Shown: positions 18,636 through 27,123 of the stretch, one piece after another
Layout: each line of letters starts with the position of its first letter
How positions within the stretch are numbered: the stretch's first letter is position 1
Source of the DNA: Parapedobacter composti
GTDB taxonomy: Bacteria > Bacteroidota > Bacteroidia > Sphingobacteriales > Sphingobacteriaceae
DNA length: 64,000 nucleotides
Reading direction: 5' to 3'
Assembly (NCBI RefSeq): GCF_900112315.1
Contig: NZ_FOLL01000001.1
Span: forward strand, 434,001 to 498,000
Translations under genes and position numbers: made by a program
Notes under the pieces: model-generated
What the model saw: the letters and a program-made list of their open reading frames with translations, nothing else
The model's database searches: none
Told to the model about the DNA's origin: nothing

Positions 18636-21542
18636 ATGATTGATAATTTTTTGGTAAGCATATTAAGTTTGATAGGCTTATTGGTCGGTATAGAGCAGGA
18701 CGTTGGGAAGAAAAATACTGCCAATAGCGATCACGATGTGATAGCGGTAGTTGGAGACCGACCCATTATGCAAGCAGAAATGATACGGGAAATGCGCAAC
18801 CTGAGGTGGCGTGTCATGGGGCCGGTCAGAGATGGAGAAACCGCACAGGAATATTGGTTGGCAGAACGCGGTGATTCAGCGCGTATGGCTCGGCTTTATA
18901 ACAGGGCTATGCATGTGTTACACGTTAGAAAGGTGTTAGAACAGATACTAGTCGAATACAACCTTTGGCAATATGCTGATTTTGAACATTTTAAGCTGCA
19001 TCTTGTTGAGGCTAATCGAGCGCGAATTGTCAAGAAAAAAAAGGGGCAACTTATCTACGGGCCAGAGCAGTATAGCGAGCAGACATTCCTTGAATACCAA
19101 ACCGCGATCGCGCTGATTAAACTTAAGGAGTTGCTGGTTGCAGACGGTACGCTGCCCATTACAGAACAAGCCCTCGCAGAGCAATATGCGGAAATGAAGC
19201 GCGGACCTTACCAACGCGACAAGTTCACGTTCTCCGCGTATAGGCGACAAATCACTGCTGCCTACATTGAAAAGGCGTTTGATCATTGGCTTAGTGCGCA
19301 GGTCACGACTATTGCGGTTGAACGGCTGAATGAGCCGGATTTTCAAACGTTATACCACTGGTTACACGAGGTCAATCCTTCGGGAACGTTCGAATCGCCT
19401 GCCAAACCGGTCGGTGGTACCATATATTACGTTGATAACTTCAATGGTAATGATTGCCACAGTGGCACCACACCCGATCAAGCATGGAAATCTCTTGAAA
19501 AAGTTAACGCTACTCGTTTCCATCCGGGTGATTGTATCTACTTCCGCAGAGGTGGTATTTGGTTTGGTAAACTCCATCCACAGGGAGATGGTGCAACTGA
19601 TGCACCCATCGTTATCAGTGCGTATGGAACCGGCCCGAATCCACTGTTGCATGGCAACGGACTGCAAGGTTCAGGCGTTGTGAGTTTTTATAATCAGTCT
19701 TATTGGGAAGTAGGTAACCTGGAAATCGTCAATCCGGCCGATAGTGCAGGCGATAGGCGCGGCGTGGAAATTAAGGCTGAAAATGCCGGCGTGATACGCG
19801 GTATCCATTTACACCATTTGCATATCCATGACATCCACGGAATCCGCGGACACGATTACGCCAGTAAAAAGACAGCAGGTATTTATTTTGGTGTCGTCGA
19901 TGATCGACAACGCCCAACCCGGTTTGATGATATCCGTGTATCCGATTGCCTACTGCATCATATATCCAATCAGGGAATTGTAACAAATAATGAACGTAAT
20001 CATAAAGATTACCCCGGTACTGAGCGGTGGCACCAGCAAAAATTTACGGGTCTGGTCATTCATCAGAACGTATTGCATCATATTGCAAAAAACGCCATGA
20101 TTGTGCGACTTACCGAAGGAGGACTCGTAGAACACAACCTTTGTTATGAGACGGCCTTAGGGATGTCGGGTAATACGATGTTCACTATTAGTGCGAGAGG
20201 TACGACTTTTCAGTACAATGAAGGTTTTCTTAATCGTTCTACCGATGCTGATGGTAGCCTTTACGATCCCGACCTGCGCAGCCCAGGTACGATCTGGCAA
20301 TATAGTTATAGCCACAATAATTCCCACGGGCTGGTTTGGTTCTGCACTGCATTGGCGGATACGGGGATTGTAGTGCGAAATAATATCAGTAGTAACGACC
20401 ACGGTTTTCTTGTTTATGCCAATTATGCATTTTCCGGCGCTAAAATCTACAATAACGTCTTCCATATAGGTAAAAATCGCTCGCCTGTAATCATTCAGGA
20501 GAACGCTGGCAACACGCATGTCTACGAATATCGTATGAACCGCATCTACAACTACAGTAACCTTACCAGTTACGGATTTGCTGGGCCGGAAAATAGAAAG
20601 CAACACCGAATGATTAGGGAGAACTATTACTATGGATTGCAACCCTCCGTCGAAGAACAGTCTCCTCGTACGATCGATGACGGGTTGAAAAAAGCTGATC
20701 CTCCCAGCAGGTATTACGATGTAGCATCATGGTTTGGAGTTGAATCGCCTGGTTTGGTGGGCGAAGATAATTCTTCTATGGTAAACGTATACCGCAATAT
20801 CCGGTATGCGGAAAAACCTGAAACTGTTTATGATTCAGACACATCCAGCGATCGCCTGTTGGATCTTTACTTGCCAGTTGATAAACAAGGCGTAAAGAAG
20901 CCCGTTATCCTATTTATCCACGGCGGCGGTTTCTCAGGAGGGGATAAATCCGCCCTTGAAGGATTTTGGCGGAATCTCGCTACCAAGGGATTTGCCGTGA
21001 TCTCAGCAAACTATCGGCTATACCTTAAACACCATAAAGCTTCGGGGGGCAGCGCCAGTGAAAATATGGCACAAGGCCTTAGGCCAGACGGAAAATTTCA
21101 CCCTGCATTGCAGAAAGCGGTAACCATTGCGGCTAGCGATGCAGCTAAAGTGCTCGAATGGATAACGGAAAACGGAGAAGCCTTTGATTTGGATGCGCAG
21201 CGGGTTGCGGTTTCCGGTGGTTCCGCGGGAGCCATGACTGTGCTCCACTTGGCGTATGCTTCCGCTCAAACGGCGTTACCGGTAGGTGCGGTGATCAATA
21301 TGTGGGGAGGCCTACAAGATACGTCGGTTATCAATGCCGGTGCGCCTCCAATGCTGACCTTTCATGGTGACAAGGACAAATTGATTCATGTGGACTATGC
21401 TTATGCGATTGATGAGCGGATGAAGGCAGTCGGCGTGTTATCTGAACTGTATATCCTTGAAGGGAAAGGTCATGCTATTTATAACGTTATCAATAGAGAT
21501 TATACAGACATTATTGTGAAATTTCTTAGAAATGTATTGTAG
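18636..21542 (+). CDS. SurA-like / right-handed beta-helix / acetylesterase three-part fusion
   Basis: 968 residues with three recognisable parts. Residues about 30-245 are helical and resemble the SurA-type chaperone/peptidylprolyl isomerase N-terminus (IAVVGDRPIMQAEMIREM). Residues about 260-700 begin with TIYYVDNFNGNDCHSGTT and form a right-handed beta-helix with His- and Asn-rich rungs, as in polysaccharide lyases. Residues about 725-968 are a BD-FAE/acetyl-esterase-like alpha/beta hydrolase with an HGGG oxyanion motif from H762, nucleophile S863 in GGSAGA, D914 and H946. A hydrophobic N-terminal stretch suggests export. I infer a lyase with built-in deacylation. The lyase active site was not located. 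The gene follows the lipoprotein gene by 45 bases. Confidence 0.78.
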   Translation: MIDNFLVSILSLIGLLVGIEQDVGKKNTANSDHDVIAVVGDRPIMQAEMIREMRNLRWRVMGPVRDGETAQEYWLAERGDSARMARLYNRAMHVLHVRKVLEQILVEYNLWQYADFEHFKLHLVEANRARIVKKKKGQLIYGPEQYSEQTFLEYQTAIALIKLKELLVADGTLPITEQALAEQYAEMKRGPYQRDKFTFSAYRRQITAAYIEKAFDHWLSAQVTTIAVERLNEPDFQTLYHWLHEVNPSGTFESPAKPVGGTIYYVDNFNGNDCHSGTTPDQAWKSLEKVNATRFHPGDCIYFRRGGIWFGKLHPQGDGATDAPIVISAYGTGPNPLLHGNGLQGSGVVSFYNQSYWEVGNLEIVNPADSAGDRRGVEIKAENAGVIRGIHLHHLHIHDIHGIRGHDYASKKTAGIYFGVVDDRQRPTRFDDIRVSDCLLHHISNQGIVTNNERNHKDYPGTERWHQQKFTGLVIHQNVLHHIAKNAMIVRLTEGGLVEHNLCYETALGMSGNTMFTISARGTTFQYNEGFLNRSTDADGSLYDPDLRSPGTIWQYSYSHNNSHGLVWFCTALADTGIVVRNNISSNDHGFLVYANYAFSGAKIYNNVFHIGKNRSPVIIQENAGNTHVYEYRMNRIYNYSNLTSYGFAGPENRKQHRMIRENYYYGLQPSVEEQSPRTIDDGLKKADPPSRYYDVASWFGVESPGLVGEDNSSMVNVYRNIRYAEKPETVYDSDTSSDRLLDLYLPVDKQGVKKPVILFIHGGGFSGGDKSALEGFWRNLATKGFAVISANYRLYLKHHKASGGSASENMAQGLRPDGKFHPALQKAVTIAASDAAKVLEWITENGEAFDLDAQRVAVSGGSAGAMTVLHLAYASAQTALPVGAVINMWGGLQDTSVINAGAPPMLTFHGDKDKLIHVDYAYAIDERMKAVGVLSELYILEGKGHAIYNVINRDYTDIIVKFLRNVL

Positions 21543-21574
21543 CAGCGTTTGTCATATAATATCCATCAAGTATC

Positions 21575-21593
21575 GTGGTGATTTACCACTTTT
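21575..21593 (+). terminator. Weak hairpin followed by four T
   Basis: GTGGT and ACCAC arms (21575-21579, 21585-21589) enclose a five-base loop, followed by TTTT. It sits 33 bases after the beta-helix/esterase fusion gene. The stem is short, so at best a weak or attenuating terminator between that gene and the CE15-like gene. Confidence 0.3.
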
Positions 21594-21672
21594 CCAGGTA
21601 ATAAACCAGTCTGCCGATCAATGAAAAACTGTGGAAAATAGGATTCCTAATATGTCGACTAAGATTTAAGTC

Positions 21673-24051
21673 ATGACCAATAAACTTATGCTAGTAGGTG
21701 TGGTTTTCTGTATCATCATGCCACAAGTTTTGTATTCGCAAGGGCAGATTGAACGCCGAAAAAAATACCTCGAAGAAAGTTTGCAAATAAATATCAAGCA
21801 ACGGTTTCGGGCAAACACCAGGCGAATCAGCGTACAGGACAGCACTTGGGATGACTGGCTGCGGCGGACAGGAGAACTACCGCCAGATTTTTCGGCTATG
21901 CCGTCTACGCCTATGCTGCCCGACCCCTTGTTGTACAACCGAGAAGGTAGAACATTTCGGATTACGACTCAAGCCCAATGGGACGAACAGCGGGAGTGGA
22001 TTAAAGCACAGTATCAGGAATGGATAGCTGGGCATGCGCCCCCCGCTCCTGGAAACGTAGAACCGGAAATTTTGAAAGACACAGTAGAAGCGGGAGGAGC
22101 GCGTGTGCAGCTCATTAAATTGAAATTCGGCCCCAAACAGCAGGCAACGATGACCTTGGAACTCATTGTACCGGAAGGGAGTGGCCCTTTTCCGGTATTC
22201 ATGACGCAATGGAACCATCGCGGGTGGGCACAGTTGGCCGTAAAACGGGGCTATATCGGTTGCGTTTATGCGGCTGCGGACGTTAAAGATGATACGGATT
22301 ACTACCAGGCACGCTATCCCGACTATGATTTCAGCGGGCTGATGAGAAGGGCTTGGGGAGCATCTAGAGTTGTGGATTATCTGTTTACCCGCCCGGAAGT
22401 TAATAACGAGCAAATCGCCATCACAGGCCATTCAAGAAACGGGAAGCAATCGCTATGGGCAGCCGCTTTTGATGAACGGATTGCAGCGGTAATATCAAGT
22501 AGCTCAAGCACCGGTGGAGATATGCCGTGGCGATATTGTGATCCCCAATATGCAAGCGAAACGTTGGACTATGTAGCGGCGTGGAACGGGCACTGGTTTC
22601 ATCCGCGTCTCCGGTTCTTTGCTGGGCGGGAAGATAAACTGCCAGTTGACCAGAATTCTTTGGCTGCGTTGGTAGCACCGAGACCTTTACTATTTCATTA
22701 TTCTATAGTGGAACAGGGACTTAATTCATGGTCGAACGAGCAGAACTATTATTCGGTCAAGAAAGTATATGAGTTCCTTGGGGTGCCTGACCGGATAGGT
22801 GTGCATACGCGTATGGGTGAGCACGCGGTCGCTGCCAGGGATGTAGAGGCAACCATTGACTTTTTGGATATCCAGTTTAAGCGCATCGACTTGGAATGGA
22901 CGAACCGATTGTATTACACGTACAACTACGAGCGATGGGAAGCACAACATGAGGAGGAGCGTGCCGAAGCAGCGCGCATTAATAAGGTGTCGCTCAACGG
23001 CCATTATACTGATTTAAATGACTTTAAAAAAGAGAGGGCGCAAATCGTTGCCAACCTGCATTGGCTATTAGGTGAAGAGCCGTCTGGCGTAAGGGCGGCC
23101 GATGTCGTGGTACAACCGAAACCAAGGTATGATTGGGTTGAAAGTGTCGTGCCGCGTCCTGTGGTACCCGGGGCCAAAGCCCTTTATTTGGGACCTTACA
23201 CGGCTATTGGCGATCATATTTCCGGTGTGTTGTATTGCCCCGTGAATCAATCGGGCAGTATAAAACTGCCACCCAGCGGTAAATTGCCAGTTATCATTTA
23301 CGCACATCAGTATGCTTATTCTACAGGTTTTTCAAAAGGGTACGACAAGGACGGCAGACGGGGCACAACGCGGTTATTCGAAGCGCTCGTGAAGCAGGGG
23401 TTTGCTGTTTTGGCCATCGATATGTACGGCTTCGGCACACGTATTGAAGAGGCTACGCATTTTTATCAACGGTACCCGAAATGGTCAAAAATGGGAAAAA
23501 TGGTACGCGATATCCGTAGTTGTATAGACGCGGTGGAAGATTTGGATTTTGTCGACGAGAAACACGTCTATCTGCTGGGTAATACAATCGGGGGTAGCGT
23601 ATCGTTGTTCGCCGCTGTATTGGATAAACGTGTTGCCGGGGTGGCGACCGTGGCTGCTTTTTCACCGTGGAGGACGTCCAATAGCCAATATGAGTCGTTG
23701 AGGACATACTCGCACTTGCACGGATTTATCCCGAAGCTTGGCTTTTTTGCCGATAGTCCATCCGATGTACCGGTTGATTTTGGTGAACTGCTCGCCGCAG
23801 TAGCCCCCACACCGATATTAATTATTGCGCCCGATATAGATCGGCACACAGATATCGAAGCGCTAAAGCGGGCAATGGTTCCCGTAAGTCAAGTATATGA
23901 CTTATACGGGAAACAGGAGCACCTTATCGTCGATTATCCCCATGAAATTAACCGATTGACTACGGAGATGTTCCCTGAAATCGGAGTGTTCTTCCGGTCA
24001 TTATATAACGGTAATTTGCCAGATGTGGTCAAACACCGGTCAATCAAATGA
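21673..24051 (+). CDS. Double alpha/beta-hydrolase, CE15 glucuronoyl-esterase-like, second domain degenerate
   Basis: 792 residues after a signal peptide (hydrophobic residues 5-22). Domain 1 (to about residue 415) carries GHSRNGK with S254, matching the GCSRxGK elbow of CE15 glucuronoyl esterases, and H384 in MGEHAVAAR as probable catalytic His. Domain 2 (about 430-792) has a second hydrolase fold, but its elbow reads GNTIGG, so the nucleophile Ser is Thr (T638), although H750 is kept. CE15 enzymes cleave esters of glucuronic acid. I infer that domain 1 removes an ester from a uronate and domain 2 is structural or binding. The stop overlaps the next gene's ATG by four bases, indicating coupling. 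Confidence 0.78.
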   Translation: MTNKLMLVGVVFCIIMPQVLYSQGQIERRKKYLEESLQINIKQRFRANTRRISVQDSTWDDWLRRTGELPPDFSAMPSTPMLPDPLLYNREGRTFRITTQAQWDEQREWIKAQYQEWIAGHAPPAPGNVEPEILKDTVEAGGARVQLIKLKFGPKQQATMTLELIVPEGSGPFPVFMTQWNHRGWAQLAVKRGYIGCVYAAADVKDDTDYYQARYPDYDFSGLMRRAWGASRVVDYLFTRPEVNNEQIAITGHSRNGKQSLWAAAFDERIAAVISSSSSTGGDMPWRYCDPQYASETLDYVAAWNGHWFHPRLRFFAGREDKLPVDQNSLAALVAPRPLLFHYSIVEQGLNSWSNEQNYYSVKKVYEFLGVPDRIGVHTRMGEHAVAARDVEATIDFLDIQFKRIDLEWTNRLYYTYNYERWEAQHEEERAEAARINKVSLNGHYTDLNDFKKERAQIVANLHWLLGEEPSGVRAADVVVQPKPRYDWVESVVPRPVVPGAKALYLGPYTAIGDHISGVLYCPVNQSGSIKLPPSGKLPVIIYAHQYAYSTGFSKGYDKDGRRGTTRLFEALVKQGFAVLAIDMYGFGTRIEEATHFYQRYPKWSKMGKMVRDIRSCIDAVEDLDFVDEKHVYLLGNTIGGSVSLFAAVLDKRVAGVATVAAFSPWRTSNSQYESLRTYSHLHGFIPKLGFFADSPSDVPVDFGELLAAVAPTPILIIAPDIDRHTDIEALKRAMVPVSQVYDLYGKQEHLIVDYPHEINRLTTEMFPEIGVFFRSLYNGNLPDVVKHRSIK

Positions 24052-25538
24052 AATTACACGATATGAATAAGACGTTGATTGTTGGCCTACAGTTATTTTT
24101 TAGCTGTTTCACGATAACTACATTTGCACAACCTCAAAAGGACGTACACATCTACATCTTAATGGGGCAGTCTAACATGGCGGGACGGGGTAAAATAACC
24201 GACGATTATGCGCAGCACGGCCACCCTCGTGTCATGACGTTCAACCAATCTGGCGAATGGGAGCCTGCCAAACATCCACTCCATTTTGACAAGCCGAAAA
24301 TGGCCGGTGTCGGACCGGGCCTTACCTTCGGCATGGCCATGGCTGAAGCATATCCAAATGCAATTATTGGCTTGGTGCCATGTGCAGTAGGCGGAACCTC
24401 CATAGCCAAGTGGATCCCGGGGGCTTATGATGATAAAACAAATACCCATCCCTATGATGATGCGGTGGCCAGAATACGTCAAGCGATGAAAACCGGCATA
24501 GTGAAAGGTGTTATTTGGCACCAAGGTGAGGGTGACAGCAATGAAGCATCGTCTAAAGTATATTTGGAAAGGCTCACAGTACTTATCGGAAGGATACGTG
24601 CCGTGGTTGGCAATTCAAACCTCCCGTTTATCGTCGGTCAATTGGCGAGATATCGAAATAACTATCAACTTATCAATAGCGAATTGCGTAAACTTCCGGC
24701 GTCGGTTGAGCATACCACGGTGGTGTCATCGGAAGGGTTATGGCATTTGGGGGATGGAACGCATTTCGATAGTTTTTCGGCCGCGGAATTCGGCAGGCGC
24801 TTTGCTGCAGGTATGCTCAGAATGCAACCGCATCTGGCTGCCGTGCAAGAAAATGCTGTCTTCGGGAAGGCGGACTCGTACTCATCGACAGACGCCCAGG
24901 GGTGGGAAGTCTTGTTTGACGGCAATGACCCAAACATACGTTGGAGAAGCATTAATGGCGATCAGTTTCCGGAAAAGGGTTGGGCGGTTGAAGACGATAT
25001 GTTGGTGATTTTGCCGGGGAGGAAAGGAAAGGATATTATCACGCGGGAGCAGTTTTCGGATTTTGAACTCGAGCTGGAAGTCAAATTAACCGACTCGGCC
25101 AATACAGGTGTTAAATATATCGTGGCTCCCTTGCGGAACGCCAAAGGCAAGACGGTATTCAATGGCCCAGAATACCAATTGATCGACGACTTTAAGCATG
25201 AATCTGTAAAAGGAAATAGAAGTCCAGAAACCAGTTCTGGATCGGCTTACTTGTTATATGCGCCCAATGACAATAAGACATGGAAACACGCAGGAGAGTG
25301 GAATCATATTAGGATTATTGTGAAGGGAAAGCATATAGAACATTGGTTGAACGGCAAAAAAATCCTTGCGTATGAAAGGGGGACAGATGGGTTCAGGAAA
25401 CGGGTGGCTGAAACCAAATTCAAGGAGTATCAAACTAGTGCGACGGCTTATGGGGAGGCGACATTCGGGCACATCCTTTTGCAGGACCATGGAGATAGTG
25501 CCTATTTCAGGAATATCAAAATAAGAAGGCTTCACTGA
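24048..25538 (+). CDS. SASA sialate-O-acetylesterase-like / DUF1080 fusion
   Basis: 496 residues. Residues about 30-270 form a SASA (SGNH-like, CE6-related) esterase with the nucleophile motif MGQSNMAG (S42), an internal IWHQGEGDS block and the DGTHFDSFSA Asp/His block. Residues about 290-496 (GWEVLFDGNDPNIRWRS to the end) are a DUF1080/concanavalin-like domain, named for 3-keto-disaccharide hydrolases. The ATG at 24048 overlaps the previous stop; MNKTL at 24063 gives a neater signal peptide (ending TTFAQ) and may be the real start. The protein probably works in the periplasm, deacetylating and, if the DUF1080 part is active, cleaving 3-keto-glycosides made by the exported oxidoreductases nearby. 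Last gene of this locus. Confidence 0.8.
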   Translation: MKLHDMNKTLIVGLQLFFSCFTITTFAQPQKDVHIYILMGQSNMAGRGKITDDYAQHGHPRVMTFNQSGEWEPAKHPLHFDKPKMAGVGPGLTFGMAMAEAYPNAIIGLVPCAVGGTSIAKWIPGAYDDKTNTHPYDDAVARIRQAMKTGIVKGVIWHQGEGDSNEASSKVYLERLTVLIGRIRAVVGNSNLPFIVGQLARYRNNYQLINSELRKLPASVEHTTVVSSEGLWHLGDGTHFDSFSAAEFGRRFAAGMLRMQPHLAAVQENAVFGKADSYSSTDAQGWEVLFDGNDPNIRWRSINGDQFPEKGWAVEDDMLVILPGRKGKDIITREQFSDFELELEVKLTDSANTGVKYIVAPLRNAKGKTVFNGPEYQLIDDFKHESVKGNRSPETSSGSAYLLYAPNDNKTWKHAGEWNHIRIIVKGKHIEHWLNGKKILAYERGTDGFRKRVAETKFKEYQTSATAYGEATFGHILLQDHGDSAYFRNIKIRRLH

Positions 25539-25655
25539 ATGCCAATGTCCGCAAAAATGGCATCGCTTGTATTTACAGAGGCGCTATGTATTGGCTGAAG
25601 GAGAAATCCGTCAAATAATGAGAAAAAATTATGTACTATAAAATAAAGTGTTTAT

Positions 25656-25675
25656 CTTCGTGTACGTACACGAAG
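25656..25675. promoter_or_regulatory. Perfect 20-base palindrome, candidate repressor operator
   Basis: CTTCGTGTACGTACACGAAG is perfectly self-complementary. Its core CGTGTACGTACACG is identical to the core of the palindrome at 7531-7546. It lies 77 bases before the oxidoreductase gene that opens the nag operon, in a 214-base gap. A -7-like TATCTTCG (one mismatch to TAnnTTTG) overlaps its left edge, which would suit repression. The regulator is not in the window. Confidence 0.65.
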
Positions 25676-25752
25676 CGTTTTTTCTTCATTTTCGAATAAT
25701 TCCGAACGGAGACTTAGCGGGTATAGCCAATAATAAAACAACATAATTTAAC

Positions 25753-27105
25753 ATGAAAAATCCATTGGACTCAAGAAGAGACTTTATCAAAAAAGCAGCA
25801 ATAGGTACAGCTGCCTTTTCGTTAGGCGGGGTGCTTCCTGCTTTCAGTGCCAAAAGCTACCGGAATATTGTTGGTGCAAATGAACGCGTCCGCGTGGCCA
25901 TGATGGGGGTCAATGCGCGGGGACTGGCGCTCGCCACAAATTTTTCAGCGCAATCCAATTGCGAGGTGGTTTATGTTTGCGATGTGGATGGACGTGCCGC
26001 CGCAAAATGTGTGGAGCGGGTAGAGCGCAACCAGAACCGCAAGCCGAACACGGAGCCTGACATCCGAAAACTGCTTGAGCGTAGCGATTTCGACGCCCTG
26101 GTGGTAGCTGCACCGGACCACTGGCACGCTCCTGCGGCGATTCTGGCATCAAAGGCTGGTAAGCATGTGTACCTCGAAAAGCCAGCCAGCCATAATCCGC
26201 ACGAGGGGGAACTGGTCGTGGCAGCTCAGAAAAAGTATGGCAATGTTATTCAGATGGGCAACCAACGGCGGTCGTGGCCGAACGTGGTACAGGCCATCAA
26301 CGAACTGCACGGAGGAATTATCGGTAAGCCTTATTTCGCAAAAACTTGGTATACGAATAACCGGGCGTCCATTGGTGTGGGCAAGCAAACGGCTGTACCG
26401 GAATGGCTGGATTACGAATTGTGGCAGGGACCTGCACCGCGCCGGCCGTTTCAAGATAATGTTATCCACTATAACTGGCATTGGTTCTGGCATTGGGGTA
26501 CCGGGGAAGCGTTGAATAACGGTACGCACATGGTGGATATTGCCCGCTGGGGTCTGCAAGTGGATTATCCAACCAAGGTTACTTCGGCGGGTGGCCGCTA
26601 TCGGTATCAGGACGACTGGGAGACGCCCGATACGCAGGTGATTAGCCTTGAGTTCGGCGACGCCGGTACCATCACCTGGGAGGGGCGGAGCTGTGCTCCC
26701 AATCCAATCGAAGGTTCATCCGTGGGGGTGATGTTCTATGGCGAAAAGGGTGCCTTACAAATTGATGGCGGTAACTCCTATAAGGTCTTCGATCTAAAAA
26801 ACAAATTGCTCAAAGAAGTAAAGAATGACGTAACCATAGACGCCCGTAACCTTACTAACCCGTCCCAGGCATTAGACGCCATCCACATCCAGAACTTTTT
26901 TGATGGCATTAAAAGTGGCAGCAAGTTGAATGCTGACATCCTGAGTGGCCATATCAGCACGCTGCTGGTACAGTTGGGAAACATTGCCCAGCGCACGGGC
27001 GGAATGCTGGACATCGATCCGTCCAACGGCCATATTCTGAACAATCGCGAAGCGCGTAAGCTCTGGAGCCGTGAATACGAAAAGGGCTGGAAACCCACCA
27101 TATAA
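25753..27105 (+). CDS. Tat-exported Gfo/Idh/MocA-family oxidoreductase (EKP type)
   Basis: 450 residues. A twin-arginine signal (SRRDFIKKAAIGTAAFSLGG, residues 7-26) precedes the Rossmann fold, whose loop is GVNARG (residues 52-57). The canonical EKP motif is at residues 142-144 (YLEKPASHN), and a GEALNNGTHMVDIARW block supplies the conserved His of the C-terminal domain. This large, exported subgroup is abundant in Bacteroidota and Planctomycetota; known relatives oxidise sugars with NAD or act as GH109-like glycosidases. It is the first gene after the 20-base palindrome and lies 18 bases before a sugar porter, so the operon likely oxidises or cleaves an amino sugar glycoside. Exact substrate unknown. 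Confidence 0.85.
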   Translation: MKNPLDSRRDFIKKAAIGTAAFSLGGVLPAFSAKSYRNIVGANERVRVAMMGVNARGLALATNFSAQSNCEVVYVCDVDGRAAAKCVERVERNQNRKPNTEPDIRKLLERSDFDALVVAAPDHWHAPAAILASKAGKHVYLEKPASHNPHEGELVVAAQKKYGNVIQMGNQRRSWPNVVQAINELHGGIIGKPYFAKTWYTNNRASIGVGKQTAVPEWLDYELWQGPAPRRPFQDNVIHYNWHWFWHWGTGEALNNGTHMVDIARWGLQVDYPTKVTSAGGRYRYQDDWETPDTQVISLEFGDAGTITWEGRSCAPNPIEGSSVGVMFYGEKGALQIDGGNSYKVFDLKNKLLKEVKNDVTIDARNLTNPSQALDAIHIQNFFDGIKSGSKLNADILSGHISTLLVQLGNIAQRTGGMLDIDPSNGHILNNREARKLWSREYEKGWKPTI

Positions 27106-27123
27106 CTAAATCCGTATAAAACC

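Noticed and set aside
25539-25563. ATGCCA/TGGCAT hairpin after the SASA-DUF1080 gene as terminator
   Set aside because: Stem of only six bases with a 13-base loop and no T-run; not convincing.
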